A DNA stretch of 38,814 bases from Methanoregula sp. (GCA_023228295.1 JALOBP010000017.1:1-38814), one strand, 5' to 3'. Positions 16,355 through 25,008 are shown, counted from the stretch's first letter. The notes: generated by a model not told the origin, from the sequence alone. A program made the numbers and translations.

Positions 16355-17068
16355 TCACCATATCCCGGGTATCAGCCGGTACCGGACCTGCCGGGTGAAT
16401 TCCCGGTATCCGGGGAGTTCAGCCTGAAGTGTTGCATCCTCCCGTGAGGTGCGGATGACGATGATGCCGGCCGTGATGATGGCAGGAATGATCGCAAGGA
16501 TTGATCCCAGGATGACCGGCTGGGCAAGTACGATGATGAAAAAACCGGCATAGCCGGGGTGCCGGACGAACCGGTACGGTCCGCCTGTAATAACCGTGTG
16601 ACCCTTCTCCTCCTGGACCCGCACAACGAGCGAGAAGAAGCGGTTGGTGATCATTGCCCAGGAGAAGAGGCAGTACCCGAGGATGAACAGGACAAATGCC
16701 CCAACCTGAACCGGTAACGTGATCTGATCTGTCAAGCCGAACCGGAAATCGAGACCAGCAACGAGTAATGGCAGAAGCCCGACAAGGTTCATGAGCCGGA
16801 CCAGCTGTGCATCCCAGTCTTTTGCCCCTGCCTGCTTTTTGGTACGCTCCATAACGAGATCCGTACTGCAGGTAAGGGAGACTACAACTACCGCTACAAA
16901 GACCAAAAGGAGAATCAGCCATGCAGCAGGCCAGAAAATTGTTCCTGCGGAGAGGAAGAGGACGGCGCCCATGAGGATTACGGGGATGAGCCCGAAGACG
17001 ATCCCCCGGAGCCGGAGCTGGCGTTCATTCATTATGTCTGCACGGTCGGGGATATCCGGAGATGTCAT
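16355..17068 (-). CDS. ICMT-like membrane methyltransferase, copy 1
   Basis: A 237-residue integral membrane protein with about five to six helices. The isoprenylcysteine carboxyl methyltransferase signature is in the second half: GHTVITGGPYRFVRHPGY, then a Glu in the re-entrant helix and ELPGYREFTRQVRYRLIPGIW at the end. Such enzymes bind SAM at the cytosolic face and methylate a lipophilic acceptor. Prenylated proteins are not known in this setting, so another hydrophobic acceptor is likely. It is closely related to the protein at 22632-23333. ATG 17068 overlaps the stop of the flavoprotein gene (ATGA), which fixes the start and shows coupling. Confidence 0.9.
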   Translation of the reverse strand: MTSPDIPDRADIMNERQLRLRGIVFGLIPVILMGAVLFLSAGTIFWPAAWLILLLVFVAVVVVSLTCSTDLVMERTKKQAGAKDWDAQLVRLMNLVGLLPLLVAGLDFRFGLTDQITLPVQVGAFVLFILGYCLFSWAMITNRFFSLVVRVQEEKGHTVITGGPYRFVRHPGYAGFFIIVLAQPVILGSILAIIPAIITAGIIVIRTSREDATLQAELPGYREFTRQVRYRLIPGIW

Positions 17069-17892
17069 AGCACCCCGTTTTGGCACCCGGGTCCTTTGCC
17101 GGCATCCTGATGGAGCTTCAACGTCATCTCCATAAAATGCTGGTTGCTGGTCTGCTGGTATACGTCCCGCGGGACAAGCGGGCGGCTGATCGTTTCAAGG
17201 AGAGCGGGGGAGATCCTGTTCTCTCGTATCATCTGGCGTCCGGCCTCCCGGGCGGCATCGGGAATATCCTGGACCGGCGCTCCCATGGCAATCATACCCT
17301 TGAGGGAAGCGGCATGGGGCCGGAGAAGCACTCCGGAAAATTCTGCGGTGATGTTCTTTGCAAAGGCCTGCATGTGGGCAACCAGGACATCGAAGTTATC
17401 CGGTTCCCAGAACCCGCATGAAGAGACAAGGATTACCCGGCGCTTTCTGGGTTCTTTGAGCGGATGCCGGGTATGACCATCGCGAGTCTCGATGAAAATC
17501 TGCAGGAGCGGAACCATGCGGTCCATCAGTGTTTTCATTGGCCCGGTGACATCGTCTACATACAGGGGGGATGCAAGCACCAGGATATCCGCGTTACGGA
17601 TTTTTAGGATGAGTTCATCCATGTCATCGCGGTGTATGCATCTCCCGTCCGGCCGGATCATGCAGAAGAGGTCTCCCTTACAGGAATTGATTGCAAGGTC
17701 TTCGGTGCAGAACAGTTCCACATTGGCGCCTTCCGCTCTCATTCCTTCCAGGAACGGGTTGAGGATCTCCGCTGTGTTCCCAGTATTCCGGTGGGGGCTT
17801 GCGTTGATAGCAAGGACGTTTGGACATCCGGTCTTTTCTGAGGGTTTTGGTTCATTGGTCTTTTTTATCGTCTTGGTATCCATCGGACTCAC
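17065..17892 (-). CDS. Flavodoxin-like NAD(P)H-dependent oxidoreductase
   Basis: A 275-residue flavoprotein of the NADPH-dependent FMN reductase/iron-sulfur flavoprotein group. After a polar 25-residue lead, VLAINASPHRNTGNTAEIL gives the FMN phosphate-binding loop. CKGDLFCMIRPDGRC resembles the Cys-rich insertion of iron-sulfur flavoproteins, and VLASPLYVDDVTGPMKTLMDR is the second FMN loop. The C-terminal ~100 residues are an extension. GTG 17892 or ATG 17883 could be the start. It heads a likely operon with the ICMT-like protein (four-base overlap), amidohydrolase and EFR1 protein, behind a twin TetR-type operator. It may reduce quinone-like or nitro compounds. Confidence 0.85.
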   Translation of the reverse strand: MSPMDTKTIKKTNEPKPSEKTGCPNVLAINASPHRNTGNTAEILNPFLEGMRAEGANVELFCTEDLAINSCKGDLFCMIRPDGRCIHRDDMDELILKIRNADILVLASPLYVDDVTGPMKTLMDRMVPLLQIFIETRDGHTRHPLKEPRKRRVILVSSCGFWEPDNFDVLVAHMQAFAKNITAEFSGVLLRPHAASLKGMIAMGAPVQDIPDAAREAGRQMIRENRISPALLETISRPLVPRDVYQQTSNQHFMEMTLKLHQDAGKGPGCQNGVL

Positions 17893-17902
17893 TACTAAGT
17901 AC

Positions 17903-17933
17903 TAACTCTTGGTTAAATTATAACTATCGGTTA
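17903..17933. promoter_or_regulatory. Twin 13-bp TetR operator upstream of the flavoprotein operon
   Basis: TAACTCTTGGTTA (17903-17915) and TAACTATCGGTTA (17921-17933) are 11/13 identical and start 18 bp apart, just ahead of the start at 17892. On the gene's strand they read TAACCnnnnGTTA, the same form and spacing as the pair in front of TetR-1 (13596-13626). This makes the operon a predicted TetR-1 target. The surrounding DNA is AT-rich and could include the TATA box. Confidence 0.65.
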
Positions 17934-18090
17934 TTTTGTAACCCACAGTATTATTCGTGAACAGTTTCCCTCTCATCCTCGTTTGCGCACTACCTCACCG
18001 GTCCTGCCCGGGAGCTTTCCGCATCGACCGGTGCAGCAAAATGGATCTGCGCCGGATATCGGGAATGACCTGCGGTTTTAATTCTCACTC

Positions 18091-18345
18091 CTACAAAAAC
18101 AGGATACGGAGACCGATGACAAGCCCGAAAATGATGATCGATTCAGGGAGTGGCGTGAGGATGAGCCCTGTTCCAAAGAATTTCTTATCTTCAGCAATGG
18201 CCCCGACTGCTGCTGAACCCATGCCCACCTCAGCGTTCCCCGTTCCGATACCAGTGAGCCCGATCGCGAGACCTGCCCCGATTGCCTTGAGTCCAATTCC
18301 TACGGTTGTTTCGTTCAATAATGCTGATCCCATTTCTCCAACCAT
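18091..18345 (-). CDS. atpK: A-type ATP synthase subunit K (rotor c subunit), orphan copy
   Basis: An 84-residue proteolipid with two membrane helices. Helix 1 is glycine-rich (GLKAIGAGLAIGLTGIGTG), the polar loop is AIAEDKKFFGTGL, and helix 2 holds the ion-carrying carboxylate in LTPLPESIIIFGLVIGL. This is the standard hairpin of archaeal V/A-type c subunits. GGAGG lies well placed before the ATG. No other ATP synthase subunit gene is nearby, although such genes normally form one operon. It may be a second c-subunit gene or a stranded one. Its helix 2 Pro-Glu context does not by itself settle H+ versus Na+ use. Confidence 0.9.
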   Translation of the reverse strand: MVGEMGSALLNETTVGIGLKAIGAGLAIGLTGIGTGNAEVGMGSAAVGAIAEDKKFFGTGLILTPLPESIIIFGLVIGLRILFL

Positions 18346-18366
18346 TTTTCATTCCTCCGTAATTCT

Positions 18367-18474
18367 TCATGTAATCATATCGGCTGCCCCGGCTATTCCA
18401 TCAGCGAGTTTGCGGGTGATCTTCATCGGTACGAACTGGCCCCTAGAGGTAACGGTGATCCGATAATTCCCGGA
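18367..18474 (-). pseudogene. Relic of an alpha/beta hydrolase C-terminal region
   Basis: An open stretch without a convincing start encodes GNYRITVTSRGQFVPMK followed by ITRKLADGIAGAADMIT and TGA (18367-18369). This closely matches DQYVPMKYTRELVGGIRGS of the complete alpha/beta hydrolase encoded at 21829-22581: QFVPMK/QYVPMK, TRKL/TREL and DGIAG/GGIRG line up without gaps. That segment normally carries the catalytic Asp region; here D is replaced by G in RGQ. It is the remnant of a second hydrolase gene, now squeezed between the MBL gene and atpK. Confidence 0.65.
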
Positions 18475-19419
18475 TCAGAACTCGTACATTGTCCCGACCG
18501 TGTTGAGGATAAACTTCCCGGGCATCTCCCTCTCAAACCGGTGCATCGCATCCCACCCGGTGCAGTGCATGGGCACGACATAATCAGGGTTGATCCGTTT
18601 CATCTCCTCAATGGTTGGCGCAATCACCTGCGCAAAGGCCGGCCCGGTGAGATGGAATCCCCCAAGGACCGCGTGGACATGATCGACACCGGTGATCTTC
18701 TGTGCATACTTCACGGTGTTGATGATGCCGGCGTGGGCACAGCCGCTCAAGACGACAAGGCCCTTATCCTTTACATTGATCACGAGCGCCTGGTCGTCGC
18801 GGATTGAATCGGTCGACCAGTGGTCATCGATGAGCATCTCCATCCCCGGCATCCCTTTCTCGAACGCGGTCTTCCGTTCAACCTCCCCGGTTACGAGCAG
18901 GTGGCCGGCGGCAAGGGCCGAGGGTCCGCTGCGCATCAGGATATCTGCCCCGGCGTTCTTCAGTGCTATCGCATCGAGCTGCGGGAGTTCGACCGGGCCT
19001 TTAGCCGGGTTGTTGAGCCTGCGCCGGAGGAACGCATCCGGGTGGGCAACGAGCGGGATCTGACGCCCCGCTCCGGCAAAGATGGTTGGGAGCCCGCCGG
19101 TATGATCGAAGTGCCCGTGGCTTAAGGCCACGGCTTCGATCCCGGTAAGGGAGATGCCCAGTTGCCGGGCATTCCATGCCATGCACTCGCGGGAGAGCCC
19201 GGTGTCGAGCAGGATCGCGTGCTCCTTCTCATCGGCAAAGACCCGGACCAGGCACGAGAAGCCGTGCTCGGCCAGGATATGGCGGCACGGGTCGAACGGC
19301 AGCCGCTGGTCCATGGGAGTTGACGGCGGTACAAAGATATCGATGTAGTTGTCGACCAGGATGGTAATTTCAACACGGTCGGCCGGTTTTAGTAATTGTT
19401 CCATAGTTTCATCCACCAT
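18475..19419 (-). CDS. MBL-fold metallo-hydrolase (COG1237-like)
   Basis: A 314-residue enzyme with the metallo-beta-lactamase metal motif ALSHGHFDHTGGL and later metal ligands in LSGCAHAGIINTV and VVPMHCTGWDA. The pattern and length match the group annotated as 7,8-dihydropterin-6-methyl-4-(beta-D-ribofuranosyl)-aminobenzene-5'-phosphate synthase-like (COG1237), though that name is uncertain as a function here. ATG 19419 is chosen since it overlaps the stop of the upstream amidohydrolase (TAATG); a longer open frame reads back into that gene. Coupled expression with the amidohydrolase is likely. Confidence 0.87.
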   Translation of the reverse strand: MVDETMEQLLKPADRVEITILVDNYIDIFVPPSTPMDQRLPFDPCRHILAEHGFSCLVRVFADEKEHAILLDTGLSRECMAWNARQLGISLTGIEAVALSHGHFDHTGGLPTIFAGAGRQIPLVAHPDAFLRRRLNNPAKGPVELPQLDAIALKNAGADILMRSGPSALAAGHLLVTGEVERKTAFEKGMPGMEMLIDDHWSTDSIRDDQALVINVKDKGLVVLSGCAHAGIINTVKYAQKITGVDHVHAVLGGFHLTGPAFAQVIAPTIEEMKRINPDYVVPMHCTGWDAMHRFEREMPGKFILNTVGTMYEF

Positions 19420-20390
19420 TACTCTGTGATTTTTCCCGGGAAGAGGGCACGGGTATTTCCGCACTCGATGGCAGCAATGTCTTCTCCCGTGAACCTTCCG
19501 TATTCCCGTATTCCCTTGCGGCCCCGTTCAAAAGCAACATCGGTTGCAAAAATATAATCGCTCCCGAAAAGAATCCGGGACGAATCGACCAGCGCGTGAA
19601 GGGACGAGAGCGCACAGGGGGCCGCTGAAAGCGCCGTATCGTAATAAAATCTCTGCAAATAATATTCGAGACCCTTAGGGATTGTTTTGCCGAGCTGGCA
19701 GAACATAGCTGCCCCTTTCACCCGTGCGACAATGTACGGGACCGTTCCCCCAGCATGAGAGAGAATAAACCGGATATCCGGGTATTTCTCGGTCTGGCCA
19801 CTCAGCACAAGGGAATAGGCGGTTCGCGTTGTATCAAAGCAGACATCCATCATCATTTCCGGGAAGCCAAGGTGAATGGCCTCCATGCCGGGTGGGGTCA
19901 TGGGATGGACAAAGACAACGGCTTTCCTGCGGTTGAGTTCGGCGAGTAACCGGTCGAACCGGGGATCGCCCAGGTAATACCCGTCATAGTTCGATAACAG
20001 GGTGACCCCGTCAAGGTGAAGTACTTCGAGAGCATACTTGAGTTCGGACAGTGCTGCGTCCACATCCGGGAGGGGCAGTATGGCAAAAGCGCCGAACCTT
20101 GCCGGGTGATCCCGGACCAGATCTGCACAGATCTCGTTCATCTGCCTAGAGAGGCGGATGGCAAAGTCCTGCGGATCTTTTGCCTCCCTGAAATAAACGC
20201 CCGGTGCAGAGATGGATACAAACGATGTCGCAACGCCGTTTTTGTCCATCACTCTGAGCGTCTCACCTACATCCCAGTGCGGAAGATTTCTTCCAAGGGA
20301 TGAATTTATTCCGATTTCTTTTAGGGATTCGATATATTCCTGCGGAATGACGTGATGGTGTACGTCAATGATTCCTTGTGTGTCCTGCAT
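19419..20390 (-). CDS. Amidohydrolase 2 family protein (ACMSD-like)
   Basis: A 323-residue TIM-barrel metal hydrolase or decarboxylase. Key sites are DVHHHVIP at the N-terminus (HxH metal ligands), FVHPMTPPG mid-protein, FILSHAGGTVPYI and LFGSDYIF (metal Asp) near the end, with RALFPGKI closing. This order is that of the aminocarboxymuconate-semialdehyde decarboxylase superfamily (amidohydrolase 2). Members act on aromatic or cyclic acids; the substrate here is unknown. It is the second amidohydrolase of the island but is not closely related to the YtcJ-like one. The MBL gene follows by an overlapping stop/start. Confidence 0.9.
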   Translation of the reverse strand: MQDTQGIIDVHHHVIPQEYIESLKEIGINSSLGRNLPHWDVGETLRVMDKNGVATSFVSISAPGVYFREAKDPQDFAIRLSRQMNEICADLVRDHPARFGAFAILPLPDVDAALSELKYALEVLHLDGVTLLSNYDGYYLGDPRFDRLLAELNRRKAVVFVHPMTPPGMEAIHLGFPEMMMDVCFDTTRTAYSLVLSGQTEKYPDIRFILSHAGGTVPYIVARVKGAAMFCQLGKTIPKGLEYYLQRFYYDTALSAAPCALSSLHALVDSSRILFGSDYIFATDVAFERGRKGIREYGRFTGEDIAAIECGNTRALFPGKITE

Positions 20391-20577
20391 AGGTTATCAC
20401 CAGATTTATCCGTATTACCAGATTTTTCAGATGGTTTATCGGCTATAACCGGAGAGATTGGTCAATCTGGCCGGTGCTCATTCCGGTTTTTGTATCAGTC
20501 TCATCGGGTATGTCATACGATTAGTAAAAATTTCCCTTCATAGAGGGTACATCCCGGAATTAGCTGGTGCCCATCCC

Positions 20578-21219
20578 TCAATCGATCAGCAGCAGCGCCA
20601 TCAGTTCCGGGTGCCCCTGCACCGGGAACCGGATCGGCATCCCTGCCTTCTCCGCGGTCATCACCATGTTGATCCCCACCGCATGTTCGGGAAACCGGGC
20701 CCGGGTGGGATGAACGCAGACGCCGGCTTTCACGTTGCAGGTCTCGCAGAGCCGGCACGAGCCATTGACGAGTGCCAGCGCAAACGGGTTGCCGGCATTG
20801 AACGCGAGCCGTTCCAGCTCGAGCATCATCGGGGCAAACGCGGCGGAGCCGGCAAACTGGTCCTTCCAGAACTGCGTGGCCTGCTCCTTCTTGTCAGCCG
20901 GCGCTTCTGGGTCGAGCCAGTAGCGGTAGATCGAATGGATCACATCCGGCTCTGCCTTTGCCGGGCAGATTAATTTCACGAGCAGCGCATGCCGGTATTC
21001 GATGAGGATCTTCCGGAACTCGTCCGGTGTCGGAGCATAGGGGGGGCAGGTCAGTTTCTTACCGTACCCGATGCACCCCGACCGGCACTTGAGCGGCACG
21101 CGGTTCTCCACGATCACATCCGATGCAGGGATCACCTTTGCATCGGCAGCCCCAAACGAACGGGCAGCCTCAATAAGGAATGCATAGTCCCCAGCAGAGT
21201 TTTTCTTGCTGTTACTCAT
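20578..21219 (-). CDS. DUF2284 predicted metal-binding protein
   Basis: A 213-residue soluble protein with cysteine motifs characteristic of DUF2284: CRSGCIGYGKKLTCPPYAPTP near residue 45, and CRLCETCNVKAGVCVHP around residue 150, followed by a MNMVMTAEKAG-like stretch (GINMVMTAEKAGMP). These probably bind one or two iron-sulfur clusters or a metal; the biochemical role of the family is not established. ATG 21219 is preferred over 21240 because GGAG lies about eight bases before it. Sits in line with OsmC and the hydrolase on the same strand. Confidence 0.85.
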   Translation of the reverse strand: MSNSKKNSAGDYAFLIEAARSFGAADAKVIPASDVIVENRVPLKCRSGCIGYGKKLTCPPYAPTPDEFRKILIEYRHALLVKLICPAKAEPDVIHSIYRYWLDPEAPADKKEQATQFWKDQFAGSAAFAPMMLELERLAFNAGNPFALALVNGSCRLCETCNVKAGVCVHPTRARFPEHAVGINMVMTAEKAGMPIRFPVQGHPELMALLLID

Positions 21220-21285
21220 GTTCCACACTCCGATCTCCATTAATGCATGTAGTTGAATACAAAATTTCCATCATCCCGTAAACGT

Positions 21286-21732
21286 TCACAGCGGCACAAT
21301 ACGGTGTTCCCATGTCACATCCGCTGAAGCAGCAGCCAGTACGGCAACCGGGCAGTGCAGGGTCATCACGTCCCTGATCACTGCTGCCACCTTCGCGTCA
21401 TCCGGCCGGCCTTTCAGGGTGAACGTTACGTGAATGGTTTTCAGGATCTGGGGAAGCGCCTCGCTTCGAGTGCAGTTAACCTGCACCTCCACAGATTCCG
21501 AGGCAGACCCCAGTGCGGCAAGATCGATCTGCGTTTTGATCGCTGCGCATCCCCCGATGGCTGCAATATAGTATTCCATCGGGTTGGGGATCTTCCCGCT
21601 CCCGCCCAGCACCGGGCTCGGCTCAAAGAAGATCTCGTTTCCCATGTTCGTCTTTGCTACAAATTTCAGACCGCCGGCCAGGGTTACGGTAGCGGATGGG
21701 TTAGTCATTCCTGTGTTTACCTGTGTCTTCAT
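21286..21732 (-). CDS. OsmC/Ohr-family protein
   Basis: A 148-residue thiol-dependent peroxidase-like protein. Family features are PNPMEYYIAAIGGCAAIKTQI with the first redox Cys, and DVMTLHCPVAVLA with the second. OsmC members reduce organic hydroperoxides, though divergent members can act otherwise; this one has the active-site pair in normal positions. Full length. It supports an oxidative or detoxification theme for the island. The N-terminal ~10 residues are variable and a start at Met9 is possible. Confidence 0.9.
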   Translation of the reverse strand: MKTQVNTGMTNPSATVTLAGGLKFVAKTNMGNEIFFEPSPVLGGSGKIPNPMEYYIAAIGGCAAIKTQIDLAALGSASESVEVQVNCTRSEALPQILKTIHVTFTLKGRPDDAKVAAVIRDVMTLHCPVAVLAAASADVTWEHRIVPL

Positions 21733-21828
21733 ACTTCATCTGCTCCTGAATTTTTCTGTTCATGGATAATTCCGGCAGAACCGCCACCGCAGGGGATTTT
21801 CATGGAGAGCATAATGTTCAACATCGGA

Positions 21829-22581
21829 TCATGGTCCCCTCGTTCCCGAATCCACTTCATTCAGAAAATCAAGCGCCGGCCGAGCAATTAGTTCCGGTTC
21901 AGTGAGATAGGCAAGATGGTCGCGGTCGATCAATTCGAGGCGTGAGCCCCGTATTCCCCCCACAAGTTCGCGGGTATACTTCATGGGAACATACTGGTCG
22001 TGTGCCATGTTGGTAATAAGGGTCGGGGCCCGTATCCTTCCATGATATTTCCTGCCGTCAAAGCTGGCTCCTGCCACACACTGGTTCAGGTACGTCGTCT
22101 CTGTTGGCGGGTAGGGTTCCCTGAAGAGGGGTTCGGCCATCTGAACCGATTTTTTCCGCATGAACGGTATCTTCGGTGCCAGGCAGACCATCGTCTTCAT
22201 CAGGAAGGGGTACCGGCTTGCTGCGCCGGAGAGCACCAGACCGTTCACCCGTTCCGGATGTTCCGCTGCAAGGATCTGGGCAACGGCACCTCCAAGGGAT
22301 CCTCCCTTCACATGCGCCCGCCTGATGCCAAGAGCATCCATGAGACCAATGGTATCCTGAGCCATTGTCTCGACCGTGAAGGGAGTATCCGGTTTTGACG
22401 ACCTGCCCACCCCACGGTTATCGAACGCGATAACCCGGTACTGTTCTGCAAACATCCGGATAAATTCCGGATTGTTGAACGATGCAATGTTCATTCCCAT
22501 CCCGAGGATCATGAGGAGGGGCTCGCCCTCGCCATGGATCTCGTAATACATATCGATGTCGTTTACGTGTACGGTTGGCAT
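21829..22581 (-). CDS. Alpha/beta hydrolase
   Basis: A 250-residue alpha/beta-hydrolase fold enzyme. The oxyanion strand region is LLMILGMGMN, the VIAFDNRGVGRSSKP strand is typical, and the nucleophile elbow is GGSLGGA with the Ser near residue 94. The acid residue is likely Asp in MAHDQYVPM, and the His lies in LIDRDHLAYLTEPE. This triad layout suggests an esterase, lactonase or C-C hydrolase. Follows the ICMT-like gene by 50 bases on the same strand. A relic of a close paralogue lies at 18367-18474. Confidence 0.92.
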   Translation of the reverse strand: MPTVHVNDIDMYYEIHGEGEPLLMILGMGMNIASFNNPEFIRMFAEQYRVIAFDNRGVGRSSKPDTPFTVETMAQDTIGLMDALGIRRAHVKGGSLGGAVAQILAAEHPERVNGLVLSGAASRYPFLMKTMVCLAPKIPFMRKKSVQMAEPLFREPYPPTETTYLNQCVAGASFDGRKYHGRIRAPTLITNMAHDQYVPMKYTRELVGGIRGSRLELIDRDHLAYLTEPELIARPALDFLNEVDSGTRGP

Positions 22582-22631
22582 GGTTTCACGTCATCTCCTC
22601 TGATTCTTCCGTCATTTCACAAATCTCCTGG

Positions 22632-23333
22632 TCACCATATTCCCGGCACCAGCCGGTACCGGACCTGGTGTGTGTAGTCTTCATACCCCTCAAGTTCCAT
22701 TTCGAGAGTTCCGTCTTCGAGATCAGTCCGTTTCACAAGAAGCCCCGAAGCAACGATCGCCGGGATGAGCGCCCAGAGCGAGCCGAGAATAACCGGCTGG
22801 GTCAGGAGCGTGAGAAGGAGTCCGAGATACCCGGGGTGCCGGACATAGCGGTACGGACCGCAGGTAACCGGATGGTGGCCTTTCTCATTCTGGATCCGCA
22901 CGATAAGCGAGAAGAACCGGTTTGAAATAATTGCCCAGGTGAAGATGCAGTTCCCGAAGAGGAACAGGACAAAGGCAGCGGTCTGGACAGGAAAGGCGAT
23001 CTGCCCGGTCCATCCGAACCGGAAGTCAAGGCCCGCCACAATGAGCAGGAGAAGCCCGGTGAAGTTCATTACCCGGACCAGTTTCCTGTCGTACTCTTTT
23101 GCGCCGGCCTGCTTCTGCGTGCGTTCCACGACAAGATCGGGACTGATGGTCAGCATGGCAATCGTGAATGCCAGGAAGACGACCATGAGGATCATCCATG
23201 CGGCAGGCCATGCGACGGTGCCGGCCGACAGGAAGAGGATAGCGCCCATGAGGACTGGGACGAAGAGACCGTGGAGGAAACCCCGGAGCCGCAGGCTGAT
23301 AGCGCTCATGTCATTTAGAGTAGGGCTGCTCAT
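22632..23333 (-). CDS. ICMT-like membrane methyltransferase, copy 2
   Basis: A 233-residue membrane protein that aligns end to end with copy 1 at 16355-17068: MGAILFLSAGTVAWPAAW, ERTQKQAGAKEYD, AGLDFRFGWTGQI, SNRFFSLIVRIQNEKGH, GPYRYVRHPGYLG and QVRYRLVPGIW. It thus has the same SAM-binding RHPGY core and C-terminal Glu region, and is a predicted SAM-dependent methyltransferase of a hydrophobic acceptor. It lies between the condensation-domain gene and the alpha/beta hydrolase, in the module headed by TetR-2. Duplication of this enzyme across two TetR modules is notable. Confidence 0.9.
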   Translation of the reverse strand: MSSPTLNDMSAISLRLRGFLHGLFVPVLMGAILFLSAGTVAWPAAWMILMVVFLAFTIAMLTISPDLVVERTQKQAGAKEYDRKLVRVMNFTGLLLLIVAGLDFRFGWTGQIAFPVQTAAFVLFLFGNCIFTWAIISNRFFSLIVRIQNEKGHHPVTCGPYRYVRHPGYLGLLLTLLTQPVILGSLWALIPAIVASGLLVKRTDLEDGTLEMELEGYEDYTHQVRYRLVPGIW

Positions 23334-23398
23334 CGCAATCCCCGGGTCTCATAATACCGGTTAAAACCATTGACGTGTACGGGTGGCATTTTGTTCCC

Positions 23399-24847
23399 TC
23401 ACTCCATTGCACCCGGGTGAACCTTTTCCGGAAAACCCAGGTGCTCCAGTGCCCGGTTCCGAATCCTTATCATCTCCGGTTCCGGTGAGACACCGGTTTT
23501 CGCCGGGGGGTCGACAAAGAGCAGGGAGAATGTCATCGTACCATTGACCCCGATCCCGCCAAGGACCAGCGGGTTGATCTCACTTGCCGCGGGCAGGAAG
23601 ACCAGCCGTTCCAGCCGGGGACCTGCATAGGATTCAGGCATATCGATCCTGCCCAGGTTCGAAGGAGTGAACCCGGGAAAGGTCTTGTCCATATTGCGGT
23701 TGAACGAGACTACGATGTTTCCCGTATCGGCGGCAAATCGATGCAGGTTGGCAGTTTTGGTATATGCTTCGGGAACCTTGTTTGTGAATACGCCGAATCC
23801 CGCGAGGGCATCGATGAGGGACGGTTCAAATTCCGGCAGAGGCGAGGGGGATGGTTTCTCCAGGTACGCATGGATGGCCTTGTGCATTGCCACGGCATTA
23901 TCCCAGAACGGTTTTTCCGGTGAATACGCAAACTTAAGCCGGATCCCTCCGGCGCAGAAACAGAAGACGTCCCCGGTGGGGGGTTGCACGCGTCTCCGCA
24001 GGTCATACGGCACGAGTACTGTCCGCTGGCTTTTCAAAAAGCCGCCGGTAATATCTGCATGAGCTGCAAGGCATGCAGCCGAGACTGCTGATGCTACAGT
24101 AACACTGTGCTCCCGGCAGGCTGCCTGCAGCCTTGTGGATTCTGCCGGATCGAACTCGAAGAGTACCAGACCGGGCATGCGTTTCTCCCAGTAGGTGCGG
24201 TACAGGACCTCATAGTCCTCCGGGCTGAAATAGAAGGGATTCTTATTCCACTTCCAGTTCGCATAGACTGAGATTATCTGCGAGATGATCCCCATGACGG
24301 AAATTCCCGGCTTCTCGAGATCCAGGGCATTCGGGGGATCCAGCACACGGATCTCCATATCAGGATCTGCATACCGTACGAGAAGATCCCGGACGAGTAT
24401 GGCAATCGCCATGCCGTCGCAGATGCTGTGGTTGCAGAAGATCAGCAGGTCGGAGACTTCGGGAGATTGGAGAAGCACGCATCTGACCAGCGGTCCCTTA
24501 TCGAGATCAAACGGTACCCGCGCCTCGCTTTTAAGTTCGTCCAGCCACTGGCTGTCGGAGGTCCGGAAGGAAAACCTCATCGGGACTTCCGGGACGCCAT
24601 CTGATGAGAACCATGCATCGTGCCGGTCATCGAACACGATCTTTGACCGGAGCAGCGGGTGGACCCGGCTCACGGTGGCAAGTGCCTGCCGGAGTAGTGT
24701 CTCATTAACAGCGCCTGTTATCCGGGCCGCCATCATCACCGTGCATGCCGGGCTCATGAAGAAGAACCGCTCAGCCCGGGACATCTTCCGGATGCAGCCC
24801 GGGATTTTTGATGTTTCTTGTTGTCTGCTTTCGTTCTTTATAGCCAT
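23399..24847 (-). CDS. Condensation-domain/acyltransferase family protein
   Basis: A 482-residue protein of the CoA-dependent acyltransferase (condensation, alcohol acetyltransferase, WES-like) fold. The catalytic HxxxD motif is NHSICDG with His140 and Asp144. Other family signs are RVHPLLRSKI near residue 62, VPFDLDKGPLVRCVLL at 110-126 and a late SFNRNMD/LPAASEINPL core. No adenylation or carrier domain is attached, so it is a stand-alone acyltransferase rather than an NRPS. It could join an acyl group to an alcohol or amine, or epimerise a bound substrate. Located directly downstream of TetR-2. Confidence 0.82.
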   Translation of the reverse strand: MAIKNESRQQETSKIPGCIRKMSRAERFFFMSPACTVMMAARITGAVNETLLRQALATVSRVHPLLRSKIVFDDRHDAWFSSDGVPEVPMRFSFRTSDSQWLDELKSEARVPFDLDKGPLVRCVLLQSPEVSDLLIFCNHSICDGMAIAILVRDLLVRYADPDMEIRVLDPPNALDLEKPGISVMGIISQIISVYANWKWNKNPFYFSPEDYEVLYRTYWEKRMPGLVLFEFDPAESTRLQAACREHSVTVASAVSAACLAAHADITGGFLKSQRTVLVPYDLRRRVQPPTGDVFCFCAGGIRLKFAYSPEKPFWDNAVAMHKAIHAYLEKPSPSPLPEFEPSLIDALAGFGVFTNKVPEAYTKTANLHRFAADTGNIVVSFNRNMDKTFPGFTPSNLGRIDMPESYAGPRLERLVFLPAASEINPLVLGGIGVNGTMTFSLLFVDPPAKTGVSPEPEMIRIRNRALEHLGFPEKVHPGAME

Positions 24848-25008
24848 TTTTTCTCCGTATCATCTGATTGTCATTGGTCTTGTCCTGCTTTCTGACAGCC
24901 CCTGGCACCATCATCCTGCCGTCCGCAGATTTGGTCGACAGCATACGCTCTTTAAACGGGATCTTTCATTCGGATTTTACCCCTGCGTGCAGTGCCGGGC
25001 CGGCTGTA

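Noticed and set aside
20414..20466. CCAGATT/AATCTGG inverted arms as another TetR operator
   Set aside because: Arms are 7 bp with a long unsymmetrical interior; the inner GGTT/AACC is off-centre and does not fit either TetR site pattern.
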